Origin: Bacteroidales bacterium
Lineage (GTDB): Bacteria; Bacteroidota; Bacteroidia; Bacteroidales; Muribaculaceae
NCBI GenBank assembly: GCA_014800065.1
Contig: JAAVGX010000040.1
Coordinates: forward strand, 1 to 10,400
Direction of reading: 5' to 3'
Length of the DNA: 10,400 nt
The position numbers and the translations under genes were made by a program. A model generated the notes under the pieces. It was not told the DNA's origin. It saw only the letters and a list, made by a program, of their open reading frames with translations, and did not search any database. Below, one piece after another: positions 1-6,424 of this stretch (positions are counted from its first letter, which is position 1; every line of letters begins with the position of its first letter).

Positions 1-528
1 ACCCGACTGGCTATCCTGCCGGTGGGACCCCGATTGTGGGCCATAGCGGGAGTGTTTGTCATTACGGCCGTAATTCCCTTTGTACTGATTTGGTCTCTGA
101 TTCGTATGGGTAAGGTTAGCGACACCTCGATTTCCGATCGCTCTCAGCGCACCATTCCCTATATCGCATCGGTTTTGTGCTATGTGGGAGCGGCGGTGTA
201 CCTGATATGCCTCAAGGCTCCGGCATGGCTTTGGGCGTTCTTCATCGGGGCATCGGTTATGTCAATCATTTCGCTTGTAATCACCCGTTGGTGGAAAATC
301 AGTGCCCACACAGGAGCGGTGGGAGGTCTTTGCGGAGGTATATTCTTCCTGGCCTGGAAACATATGCTTCTCTACAGCCCTCTTTTCTGGGTGTGCGCAT
401 CCATGGTTCTGGTATGCCTGATGGCTTGGGCACGTCTTTACCTGAATCGCCACACACCGCTTCAAACTCTCGCGGGAGCCGTTGCAGGCTTCGTCATTAT
501 CCTCGTATCTCTTTCAATATCAATATAG
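1..528 (+). CDS. PAP2-family membrane phosphatase, 3' part (5' end outside window)
   Basis: The reading frame is open from base 1, so the gene starts upstream; a GTG at 22 lies inside the first visible membrane helix and is unlikely to be the start. The visible 175 residues are very hydrophobic, with about five or six membrane segments (roughly 13-34, 54-71, 75-94, 106-122, 126-144, 157-175). Three blocks match degenerate PAP2 phosphatase motifs in the right order: a basic stretch ending R50-T-I-P53, S101-A-H103-T-G in place of PSGH, and R145-x5-H151-x3-Q155 in place of SRx5Hx3D. PAP2 enzymes dephosphorylate lipid phosphates such as undecaprenyl or phosphatidylglycerol phosphates at the inner membrane; the substrate here is unknown. 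It ends 34 bases before purE and is probably in the same transcript. The final Asp of the last motif is Gln, as I recall for some Bacteroidetes members, so activity is likely but not certain. Confidence 0.75.
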   Translation, partial: TRLAILPVGPRLWAIAGVFVITAVIPFVLIWSLIRMGKVSDTSISDRSQRTIPYIASVLCYVGAAVYLICLKAPAWLWAFFIGASVMSIISLVITRWWKISAHTGAVGGLCGGIFFLAWKHMLLYSPLFWVCASMVLVCLMAWARLYLNRHTPLQTLAGAVAGFVIILVSLSISI

Positions 529-562
529 TATCCAAGGCCTTGTGCCATTTGAATTAATTGCA

Positions 563-1069
563 ATGAACCCCACAGTAAGTATCATAATGGGCAGCACGTC
601 CGACCTGCCAATCGTAAAAAAAGCCGCCGACTTCCTGGAACAGATGGAAGTGCCCTTTGAGTTGCGCGCACTGAGCGCCCACCGCACACCCGATGCCGTG
701 GCCGACTATGCCAAGAATGCCGTCGCCAATGGCACCAAAGTGATAATCGCCGCCGCCGGCATGGCCGCCGCCCTCCCCGGTGTTGTGGCTTCGATGACCA
801 CCTTGCCCGTAATCGGGTTGCCCATAGCGTCCACCCTCGACGGCATGGATGCCCTCTACTCTATCTGCATGATGCCTCCGGGTATTCCCACAGCCACCGT
901 TGGTATAAACGCAGGCTTGAATGCCGGTGTATTGGCCGTGCGCATTCTGGCTTTGGCGGATGAGGATTTGGCTGCACGATACGATGCCTATGTGGACTCT
1001 CTCAAAAATAAAATTGAAAAAGCCGATGCCGATCTCAGAGCTGTAGACGGCTACAAATACAAAGTATGA
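563..1069 (+). CDS. purE: N5-carboxyaminoimidazole ribonucleotide mutase / AIR carboxylase PurE
   Basis: Catalyses the carboxylation step giving 4-carboxy-AIR in de novo purine synthesis, in the cytoplasm. The 168-residue length is normal for PurE. Visible signatures: G10-S-T-S-D14 phosphate-binding loop near the N-terminus, S38-A-H40-R-T-P43 with the catalytic histidine, an A64-A-G-M-A-A-A-L-P-G73 loop, and M104-P-P-G-I-P. The start at 563 is chosen because the protein then begins with the family-typical MNPxVSIIMGS; an in-frame start at 482 would add 27 residues and overlap the previous gene. No Shine-Dalgarno sequence is seen, as is usual in Bacteroidetes. Its TGA overlaps the ispG ATG (ATGA), indicating translational coupling. 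Odd feature: residue 70 is Ala where class I PurE normally has His (AAHLPG). Whether it acts as mutase with PurK or directly as carboxylase cannot be told here. Confidence 0.95.
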   Translation: MNPTVSIIMGSTSDLPIVKKAADFLEQMEVPFELRALSAHRTPDAVADYAKNAVANGTKVIIAAAGMAAALPGVVASMTTLPVIGLPIASTLDGMDALYSICMMPPGIPTATVGINAGLNAGVLAVRILALADEDLAARYDAYVDSLKNKIEKADADLRAVDGYKYKV

Positions 1070-2481
1070 CAAAGGATAGAAAACGCCGCCCCACTGTGAC
1101 GGTGCAAGTTGGCTCAACCACCATAGGGTCGGCAGTGCCGGTGCGTGTGCAATCAATGACCACCACACCCACGCTGGACACCGACGCAACGGCCGCTCAA
1201 ACCATTTCCATAGCCCAAGCGGGTGCCGAACTGGTCCGCATCACAGCCCAAGGAGTGAGCCACGCGTCCAACTTGAAAAATATCAGCGAGGCAGTTCGCA
1301 AGGCGGGTATTACCACACCATTAGTGGCGGATATTCATTTCAATCCCGATGCAGCTTTTGAAGCTGCCAAGCATGTTGAAAAGGTGCGTATCAATCCGGG
1401 CAACTTTTTCGACCCCGGGCGTACTTTTAGAAAAATGGTATTCACCGACGCCGAATACGAAGCGGAGATGAACCGCCTTCGCGAAAAATTTATCCCCTTC
1501 CTGAACCATTGTCGGCTCAATGGCACAGCCATCCGCATCGGTGTAAACCATGGCTCGCTGAGCGACCGCATCATGAGCCGTTATGGCGATGGTGTGGAAG
1601 GAATGGTTGAATCGGCCATGGAGTTTATCCGTGTTTGCCGTGATGAGCATTTCGACAACGTGGTTATTTCCATAAAAGCGTCGGAAGTTCCGTTGATGAC
1701 AGCAACAGTGCGCAGACTCGTTGAGCAGATGGAACTCGAAGGAATTGCCTATCCACTCCATCTTGGCGTAACCGAAGCCGGTAATGCCCTCGAAGGCCGA
1801 GTGAAGTCAGCGGTAGGCATCGGGTCGCTGTTGGCCGACGGAATCGGCGACACCATCCGAGTGAGCCTGAGCGAAGCTCCCGAGGCCGAAATTCCTGTAG
1901 CGAAAGAGTTGCTCCGTCACATCGAAAAGATTCACAACGGCACTAATCCTTTGATTTATAAAAACGAAGGAGACACGCACATTTGGTCGTACCCATCCGA
2001 TATGGCTCAGGAGGAATTTATCATCGCGGCCTCTGTGGATATGGGTTCTGCCCTGCTAAGCGGAGTCCGCGGCAACCTTGTGCTCCAAGGCGGTGCTGTG
2101 AGCGATGCTCTCCGCGATGATGTTCGAAAAGCAGTTATTCAGGCCTGCGGTTTGGAACGTTTCAAGGCCGAAATCGTGGCTTGTCCCGGCTGTGGGCGTA
2201 CCTTGTTCGAGCTCCAAGGCGTTCTGAATCAGGTGAAAGAACGTTTCCACCATCTGAAGCATTTGAAAATCGCCGTGATGGGCTGTATTGTCAACGGACC
2301 CGGTGAAATGGCGGGAGCTGACTACGGTTATGTAGGCGGCGGCGTTGGCCGTGTCAACCTCTACCGCGGTACAGAATGTGTGGTTAAGAATCTTCCTCAA
2401 GAAGAAGCACTCGATGCAATGTGCGAATTATTGAAGGCCGACGGTCAGTGGATAGAAAAAGAAGATAGTGGCAACAACTAA
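1066..2481 (+). CDS. ispG: 4-hydroxy-3-methylbut-2-enyl diphosphate synthase (flavodoxin/ferredoxin) IspG, shortened large-type
   Basis: Iron-sulfur enzyme of the MEP isoprenoid pathway, converting MEcPP to HMBPP in the cytoplasm. The N-terminal TIM barrel (about 10-290) shows V27-R-V-Q-S-M31, L86-V-A-D-I-H-F-N-P, V106-R-I-N-P-G, R157-I-G-V-N-H-G-S-L-S-D and H232-L-G-V-T-E-A-G. The C-terminal reductase-like domain (about 369-462) has the [4Fe-4S] ligands C373-P-G-C376 and C407 with E414 in C-I-V-N-G-P-G-E. The sequence style is that of large three-domain IspG of Bacteroidetes, Chlamydiae and plants, but at 471 residues it is well short of the roughly 600 I recall for Bacteroides and longer than the about 370 of E. 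coli. Only the last segment of the extra central domain (about 322-368) seems to remain. It overlaps purE by 4 bases and the M16 gene by 14. Confidence 0.96.
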   Translation: MTKDRKRRPTVTVQVGSTTIGSAVPVRVQSMTTTPTLDTDATAAQTISIAQAGAELVRITAQGVSHASNLKNISEAVRKAGITTPLVADIHFNPDAAFEAAKHVEKVRINPGNFFDPGRTFRKMVFTDAEYEAEMNRLREKFIPFLNHCRLNGTAIRIGVNHGSLSDRIMSRYGDGVEGMVESAMEFIRVCRDEHFDNVVISIKASEVPLMTATVRRLVEQMELEGIAYPLHLGVTEAGNALEGRVKSAVGIGSLLADGIGDTIRVSLSEAPEAEIPVAKELLRHIEKIHNGTNPLIYKNEGDTHIWSYPSDMAQEEFIIAASVDMGSALLSGVRGNLVLQGGAVSDALRDDVRKAVIQACGLERFKAEIVACPGCGRTLFELQGVLNQVKERFHHLKHLKIAVMGCIVNGPGEMAGADYGYVGGGVGRVNLYRGTECVVKNLPQEEALDAMCELLKADGQWIEKEDSGNN

Positions 2482-3697
2482 GGACCCCCAACTGATACAA
2501 CTCTCATCCGGAGTCCGGCTGGTGCATCTGCGTCAGCCCGGCGCCGGGTTGGGCGTGTTCGGCATAGCCGTACGCGCCGGTAGTGCGGATGAACGCGCCG
2601 GTGAATTCGGGCTCGCGCACCTGGTGGAACACACCATCTTCAAAGGCACCGTCCACCGCAGCTCGTGGAACATAATTAATCGCATGGAGAGTGTTGGAGG
2701 CGAGTTAAATGCCTACACCACGAAGGAAGAGACTGTAGTTTACTCCATCTTCCCCACCGGCAATGCAGCCCGCGCCATTGAGTTGATAGCCGACCTGGCC
2801 TGCAACTCCGCCTTCCCCGAAAAGCAGATTGCGAAGGAACGCGAGGTGGTGGTCGACGAAATTATGTCGTACTACGACACTCCATCCGAGGCCATATTCG
2901 ATGATTTCGAGGATCATATTTACGCCGGGACACCTTTAGGACACAACATTTTGGGCTACCCGGAAACGGTGGAAAAGCTCACCTCGGAAGATTGCCGGAA
3001 TTTCCTGCATGATTTCTATGCCAAAGACAATTTCGTTGTATTCTACGCCGGTAATCTGTCGGGCACGTCGGTGGGCAAAATGGTTGACCGTCATTTCAAC
3101 TCGCTCAATGAGCACTGCAATCGCAGAGAAGTTGGCCCGGTGGAGGTCAGGCCATTTGTCTTGACTCAGAAAAAGCCTATCCATCAGGCGCATATCATAC
3201 ACGGAATAGCCACCGGCGGCATCTATTCGCATGATCGCTATGCGGTTGGATTGTTTGCCAATCTCATCGGGGGCCCGGGCATGAATTCGCTCCTGAACGT
3301 AGAACTCCGTGAGCGCAGAGGCTTGGTGTACAATGTAGAGGCCTCCACGGCCATGTACACCGCCGGAGGATTACTCACCGTATATTATGGATGTGACCCT
3401 GAGGATGTGCCTCAGTGCACCATGCTGTGCAAACGCACATTCGAGCGCATTGCCGACGGCGAGCTTACCGCCCGGCGGCTGGAAATGGCCAAAAAGCAGT
3501 ATATCGGACAACTGGCCATCGCATCAGAAAATATGGAAAATGCCATTATGTCGGCGGCGCGCGCAACGCTTTTCAGGGGTAATCCTCTCACCCAATCCGC
3601 CACGATTGACAATATCATGGGCGTAGAACGCTCGGCCATCATCGAGCTGGCATCCCAAGCCGCAAATCCTTCTACCCTTTCGTTCCTGCCTGAATAA
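2468..3697 (+). CDS. M16B-family zinc metallopeptidase (insulinase/processing-peptidase-like)
   Basis: A single-unit M16B peptidase of 409 residues, the normal size for bacterial members. It carries the inverted zinc motif H51-L-V-E54-H55, with the third ligand E131 exactly 76 residues after H55, inside E124-R-E-V-V-V-D-E131. The C-terminal half has the L280-R-E-R-R-G-L-V-Y288 block holding the conserved substrate-binding Arg/Tyr, so this is a catalytically complete subunit rather than an inactive partner. No signal peptide is visible, so it is probably cytoplasmic. Function in the M16B family is degradation of peptides within an enclosed chamber; the natural substrate is unknown. The start is GTG at 2468, inside the end of ispG (14-base overlap); no ATG lies nearby upstream, and the next in-frame Met comes after the zinc motif. 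It is the last gene of the run and abuts the opposite-strand lipoprotein gene without any spacer. Confidence 0.92.
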   Translation: MATTKDPQLIQLSSGVRLVHLRQPGAGLGVFGIAVRAGSADERAGEFGLAHLVEHTIFKGTVHRSSWNIINRMESVGGELNAYTTKEETVVYSIFPTGNAARAIELIADLACNSAFPEKQIAKEREVVVDEIMSYYDTPSEAIFDDFEDHIYAGTPLGHNILGYPETVEKLTSEDCRNFLHDFYAKDNFVVFYAGNLSGTSVGKMVDRHFNSLNEHCNRREVGPVEVRPFVLTQKKPIHQAHIIHGIATGGIYSHDRYAVGLFANLIGGPGMNSLLNVELRERRGLVYNVEASTAMYTAGGLLTVYYGCDPEDVPQCTMLCKRTFERIADGELTARRLEMAKKQYIGQLAIASENMENAIMSAARATLFRGNPLTQSATIDNIMGVERSAIIELASQAANPSTLSFLPE

Positions 3698-4534
3698 TCA
3701 ATACAGCAGCAAGGACTTGCCGTAGGCCGTGAGGTACTGACTCACACGGTAAGGTGCAACCTTTACCTGAACCGCGCCCTGAGCGTAGCTGGCAATTTCG
3801 TAGGGCTGGTAAGCAAATACAATATCACCCTTGTTGTTAATGAAGAAATTGTCGGCAGCAGGTAGCTCTGACAGATTTGTCGGCCCGATAACGCTTTGAA
3901 CCGTTCGTGCTCGCTCCTTGAGGATTTGCGGAAGAGCCGCGATGCCTTCGGGAGTGAAGATGTCTCTGAGCCCGAACACTTTGGAAGTACTGAAGTCGTA
4001 GTTGAGATAGCGGATGGTATAATCACCATGAGCGGCCCGCATGGGATACTCCGAGAAGATGAGCTGATAGCTGAGAATTTCGGGCGACATATAAGCCACA
4101 TTGCCTTGTACGCACGAATATCCGTCCAGATTGGCAAGAAAGACGGAGGATGAGTCGTTGTCGGCCTCAATCGGTGTATAAGGAAATCCCAACTCTGCCA
4201 CACAATTCAGCTGGCGACGCTGAATCAAAGCATCATAATTCACACCCACGGTATCGAAAGCGAGCTCCAGGATACTGTCGCGCAGCTGCGCCAGATCTGT
4301 CCCGTAAGCTTTCACAGGGAGCAACATGTCTATTTCCGAACCGAACGAAAGGTCGGAATCGGAAGCAAAGGCGCTTGCGGAGCCATCGAGAGTGTAGGCC
4401 ACCTGCGATTTAAGAACTTTAAAGGCGACGTCGGGCTCTTCCTGCTGCGGTTGATTTTGGGTACAGGCTCCCAGTCCTGTTGCAAGCAGAACCGACAGAG
4501 CTGTCAGGCTTGTGGGTATGAGATTAAATTTCAT
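3698..4534 (-). CDS. DUF3298 (RsiV-like) domain lipoprotein
   Basis: The 278-residue protein begins with a lipoprotein signal peptide: K2, a hydrophobic stretch 8-22 and lipobox L21-G-A-C24, followed by a Gln/Glu-rich linker (25-34). It should be lipidated at C24 and anchored in the inner or outer membrane. The C-terminal part (about 170-265) resembles DUF3298, the domain also found in the anti-sigma factor RsiV: a L-N-Y-D-F segment, L189-R-D-I-F-T, then F230-F-I-N-N-K-G-D-I-V-F and Y242-Q-P-Y-E-I-A-S-Y-A-Q-G. No cytoplasmic anti-sigma domain or neighbouring sigma factor is present, so an anti-sigma role is not supported; in Bacteroidetes such lipoproteins are stand-alone and of unknown function. 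The TGA stop complement begins at the base right after the M16 stop. It sits downstream of the M23 terminator, so it probably has its own promoter in 4535-4611. Confidence 0.85.
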   Translation of the reverse strand: MKFNLIPTSLTALSVLLATGLGACTQNQPQQEEPDVAFKVLKSQVAYTLDGSASAFASDSDLSFGSEIDMLLPVKAYGTDLAQLRDSILELAFDTVGVNYDALIQRRQLNCVAELGFPYTPIEADNDSSSVFLANLDGYSCVQGNVAYMSPEILSYQLIFSEYPMRAAHGDYTIRYLNYDFSTSKVFGLRDIFTPEGIAALPQILKERARTVQSVIGPTNLSELPAADNFFINNKGDIVFAYQPYEIASYAQGAVQVKVAPYRVSQYLTAYGKSLLLY

Positions 4535-4550
4535 AAATTCAGTATTCTAT

Positions 4551-4573
4551 GCGGTTTGTAGATTAAACACCGC
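4551..4573 (-). other. Imperfect inverted repeat in the leader of the DUF3298 lipoprotein gene
   Basis: GCGGTTT (4551-4557) and AAACACCGC (4565-4573) can pair as a 7-bp stem with a 2-base bulge and a 7-base loop. It lies 17-39 bases upstream of the lipoprotein start codon, so it would be in the 5' leader or promoter. It could be an operator or an RNA hairpin, or chance; there is no T-run to make it a terminator. Confidence 0.3.
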
Positions 4574-4611
4574 AATATGTTTTTTGTTTTGCCTGCATCA
4601 AAAAACTGTGT

Positions 4612-4640
4612 AAAAAAAGCTGTGCGGAATTGCACAGCTT
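4612..4640 (-). terminator. Rho-independent terminator of the ndk-M23 transcript
   Basis: A perfect 9-bp stem, AAGCTGTGC (4617-4625) with GCACAGCTT (4632-4640), has a 6-base loop. On the minus strand it is followed directly by a run of T (complement of A at 4612-4618). It begins 9 bases after the stop of the M23 gene at 4650 and so ends that transcript before the lipoprotein gene. Confidence 0.9.
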
Positions 4641-4649
4641 CTTTATAGT

Positions 4650-5624
4650 TTATCTCACTCTCAATCGTTGGCCGATCTGAAGTTTTGAATTTGCAGTGAT
4701 TTTGTTCAGTTTGCAGAGCTTTGCCACTGTAGTACCATTGCGCGCGGCGATTTTGCTCAAGGAGTCGCCCTTGCGAACACGATAGGAAGAAGAGCCTGAT
4801 TTTGAGGAGGAACCTGACGAGGCTGTTGAGCGAACGTAGGGTTTGTTGGGATTCTTCTTCAGGTATTCCTGAGCATACTGTGAGTTGGCCTTGGGGTCGT
4901 AGTTACGAGCGTTCTGATACGTATTTTTATTGAAGGCGTAAGTATCGGTATGCGTGGTCTGATTGGCGAAGTCGAAGATAGCGCAGGGATTGATAGCATA
5001 GCCCATGTATCGGGTTTCGAAGTGGAGGTGCGGTCCGGTGGAACGGCCGGTATTACCTGCAAGAGCGATGGGGTCGCCGGCCTTCACATAATCGTCGTCC
5101 TTAACGAGGAAAGCCGAGAGGTGACCGTAAACGGTTTCGAGGTCGTTGGTGTGACGCAGCACTACATAGTTGCCGTAGCCGCGACGTTCGAAGTTGGTGA
5201 TTCGTACTCGGCCGTCGAAGGCTGCGCGAACGGTATCGCCGATATTTACCTTAAGGTCGACACCCTTATGCATACGGCGGAAACGCTTGCGATAGCCATA
5301 GGGCGAGGTGATGTAGCCGGGATGGGGCATGGAGAACTTGCTCACGTCGATAGTGGCGCTCTGAGGCACATCGGCCTCTGAGTAGCAGTTCACTCGCTTG
5401 GAGTCCCAACCTTCGGTGTAGATATCGAATTCGGGTTCTTCCTCCTCATTGAAGAGAGCCTCCATATATTTAGTGGTGTTCTCAACGGAGATTCCTGCAT
5501 TACCCTGATTGGCGAGCAGACCCTTATGCTCGGATGCGTGTTTATCGGGGAGTTTATAGTTCTGAGCTGAAATGCCACAAACGCTCAATGCGATAGCAGC
5601 TGTTGCGATGATAAGTTTGTTCAT
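4650..5624 (-). CDS. Secreted M23 peptidoglycan endopeptidase with C-terminal LysM domain
   Basis: A 324-residue exported protein. Residues 1-20 form a Sec signal peptide ending G-I-S-A before Q21. The M23 (lysostaphin/LytM-type) zinc domain spans about 100-215: H119-K-G-V-D123 supplies two zinc ligands, H168 (Y-G-H) is the general catalytic His, and H199-L-H201-F-E gives the H-x-H motif, so the active site is complete. A Ser/Gly-rich linker (266-280) leads to one LysM domain (about 281-323: Y-R-V-R-K-G-D-S-L start, I-G-Q-R-L-R-V end) that binds peptidoglycan. The expected role is cleavage of peptide crosslinks in the periplasm during wall growth or division. The gene starts 23 bases after ndk on the same strand with no terminator between, so they probably share a transcript, and it ends at a strong terminator. 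LysM at the C-terminus, after the peptidase, is the reverse of the NlpD order. Confidence 0.95.
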   Translation of the reverse strand: MNKLIIATAAIALSVCGISAQNYKLPDKHASEHKGLLANQGNAGISVENTTKYMEALFNEEEEPEFDIYTEGWDSKRVNCYSEADVPQSATIDVSKFSMPHPGYITSPYGYRKRFRRMHKGVDLKVNIGDTVRAAFDGRVRITNFERRGYGNYVVLRHTNDLETVYGHLSAFLVKDDDYVKAGDPIALAGNTGRSTGPHLHFETRYMGYAINPCAIFDFANQTTHTDTYAFNKNTYQNARNYDPKANSQYAQEYLKKNPNKPYVRSTASSGSSSKSGSSSYRVRKGDSLSKIAARNGTTVAKLCKLNKITANSKLQIGQRLRVR

Positions 5625-5647
5625 GATTTGAGAGAGAGTTATGCCAA

Positions 5648-6109
5648 TTATAGCTCGTCGGGAGCGTAAAGGCTACCCTGAAGGGGCAGCGTGTAATCAA
5701 AAATTTCGTTGGGGCTGAAGAAGCGGTTGATTTCAACCTCGGCACTTTCAAGCGAGTCGGATGTGTGGATAATATTTTCCTGACCGGACATACCGAAATC
5801 GCCACGGATAGTACCGGGGAGGGCTTTGCGGCAGTTGGTGGCGCCGGTCATAGCTCTAACCACTTCCACGGCATCCTTGCCTCTGAGCACCATCACGATT
5901 ACGGGTGTACGCATCATGGAGTGCAACAGATCGGGGAAGAAAGGACGGTCAACCAGGTGTGCATAGTGCTCGCGAAGTTTATCTTCGGTGAGCTGCATCA
6001 TTTTGATGCCTGCAATAACCAGACCCTTTCGTTGGAAACGCGTTATTACGTCTCCAACCAAGCTCCGATCGATTGTTGAAGGCTTTAAGATTACAAATGT
6101 TTGCTCCAT
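5648..6109 (-). CDS. ndk: Nucleoside diphosphate kinase
   Basis: Transfers the gamma phosphate from NTPs to NDPs in the cytoplasm, balancing nucleotide pools. The 153-residue length fits the family. Visible residues: K9-P10 near the N-terminus (the nucleotide-phosphate lysine), M90-T-G-A-T-N-C and the P-G-T-I-R-G-D-F-G block, then the active site N112-I-I-H115-T-S-D-S119 with H115 as the phosphohistidine, followed by E-S-A. Thr116 stands where many species have Gly or Ala, a tolerated position. The start ATG at 6109 gives the family-typical M-E-Q-T-F-V-I-L-K-P. A Bacteroidetes-type promoter lies 50 bases upstream. It is first in a probable two-gene operon with the M23 endopeptidase; I see no functional link beyond co-transcription. 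Confidence 0.97.
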   Translation of the reverse strand: MEQTFVILKPSTIDRSLVGDVITRFQRKGLVIAGIKMMQLTEDKLREHYAHLVDRPFFPDLLHSMMRTPVIVMVLRGKDAVEVVRAMTGATNCRKALPGTIRGDFGMSGQENIIHTSDSLESAEVEINRFFSPNEIFDYTLPLQGSLYAPDEL

Positions 6110-6159
6110 GGAAAGCTTAGGTATGTGTTTTGAGAGAAGTCAACTGTTTTATTTGTCCC

Positions 6160-6191
6160 CAAAGTTACTAAAAATTATGCTCTAAAGCAAT
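6160..6191 (-). promoter_or_regulatory. Bacteroidetes-type promoter for ndk
   Basis: Read on the minus strand, TAACTTTG (6160-6167) matches the -7 consensus TAnnTTTG exactly, with ATTG (6188-6191) 20 bases upstream as a one-mismatch -33 element. It would start transcription near 6153, giving an ndk leader of about 45 bases. Confidence 0.7.
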
Positions 6192-6371
6192 ATTTAACAA
6201 GTCAAAAAAGCATTATTTAACTTTTCAATGAGCGCACACCCGTGCGCATTTAGTTAACTTTCAATCACTTATCTAAAAATATGTTTTACAACATAAAATC
6301 AAACATTTTCAAATAACCCATCCGGATATATCCATCCAACCGGCACCCTGAACAAGTGGTTTTCATATAAT
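6192..6371. other. AT-rich divergent intergenic region with small dyads, no gene
   Basis: The whole ndk-to-nucleotidyltransferase gap is 315 bases (6110-6424) and has no credible ORF. Apart from the two promoters it holds a GC hairpin (6232-6237 GCGCAC with 6242-6247 GTGCGC), two near-copies of a TTAACTTT(T)CAAT sequence flanking that hairpin (from about 6217 and 6254), a 6-bp dyad TATGTT/AACATA (6280-6285, 6290-6295) and a 10-bp palindrome GGATATATCC (6324-6333). These could be regulator sites for either divergent gene or chance in AT-rich sequence. Confidence 0.5.
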
Positions 6372-6402
6372 TTTGAAAATCGGGAAATATGTCGTAATTT
6401 TG
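6372..6402 (+). promoter_or_regulatory. Near-perfect Bacteroidetes-type promoter for the nucleotidyltransferase-tgt genes
   Basis: TTTG (6372-6375), 19 bases, then TAATTTTG (6395-6402) matches the Bacteroidetes primary sigma consensus at every defined position. Transcription should begin around 6408-6410. This decides the start of the next gene: the ATG at 6404 lies at or before the transcription start, so the ATG at 6425 must be used, with a leader of only about 15 bases. Confidence 0.88.
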
Positions 6403-6424
6403 CATGCTTTATAAAGTGACGACT

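Noticed and set aside
554..1189. 211-codon open frame on the minus strand opposite purE
   Set aside because: Gly/His-rich antisense shadow of a firm purE; it crosses the purE-ispG junction and shows no domain.
3698..4534. Anti-sigma factor role for the DUF3298 lipoprotein by similarity to RsiV
   Set aside because: There is no cytoplasmic sigma-binding domain, no transmembrane anchor beyond the lipobox and no sigma factor gene nearby.
4574..4611. Possible promoter for the DUF3298 lipoprotein gene (TTTG, 21 bases, TATTGCGG on the minus strand)
   Set aside because: The -7 element matches only the TA and final G of TAnnTTTG, so it is too weak to list, although a promoter is expected in this gap.
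5554..5805. 83-codon minus-strand frame bridging ndk and the M23 gene
   Set aside because: It overlaps both real genes in another frame and only the spacer is free; no motifs.
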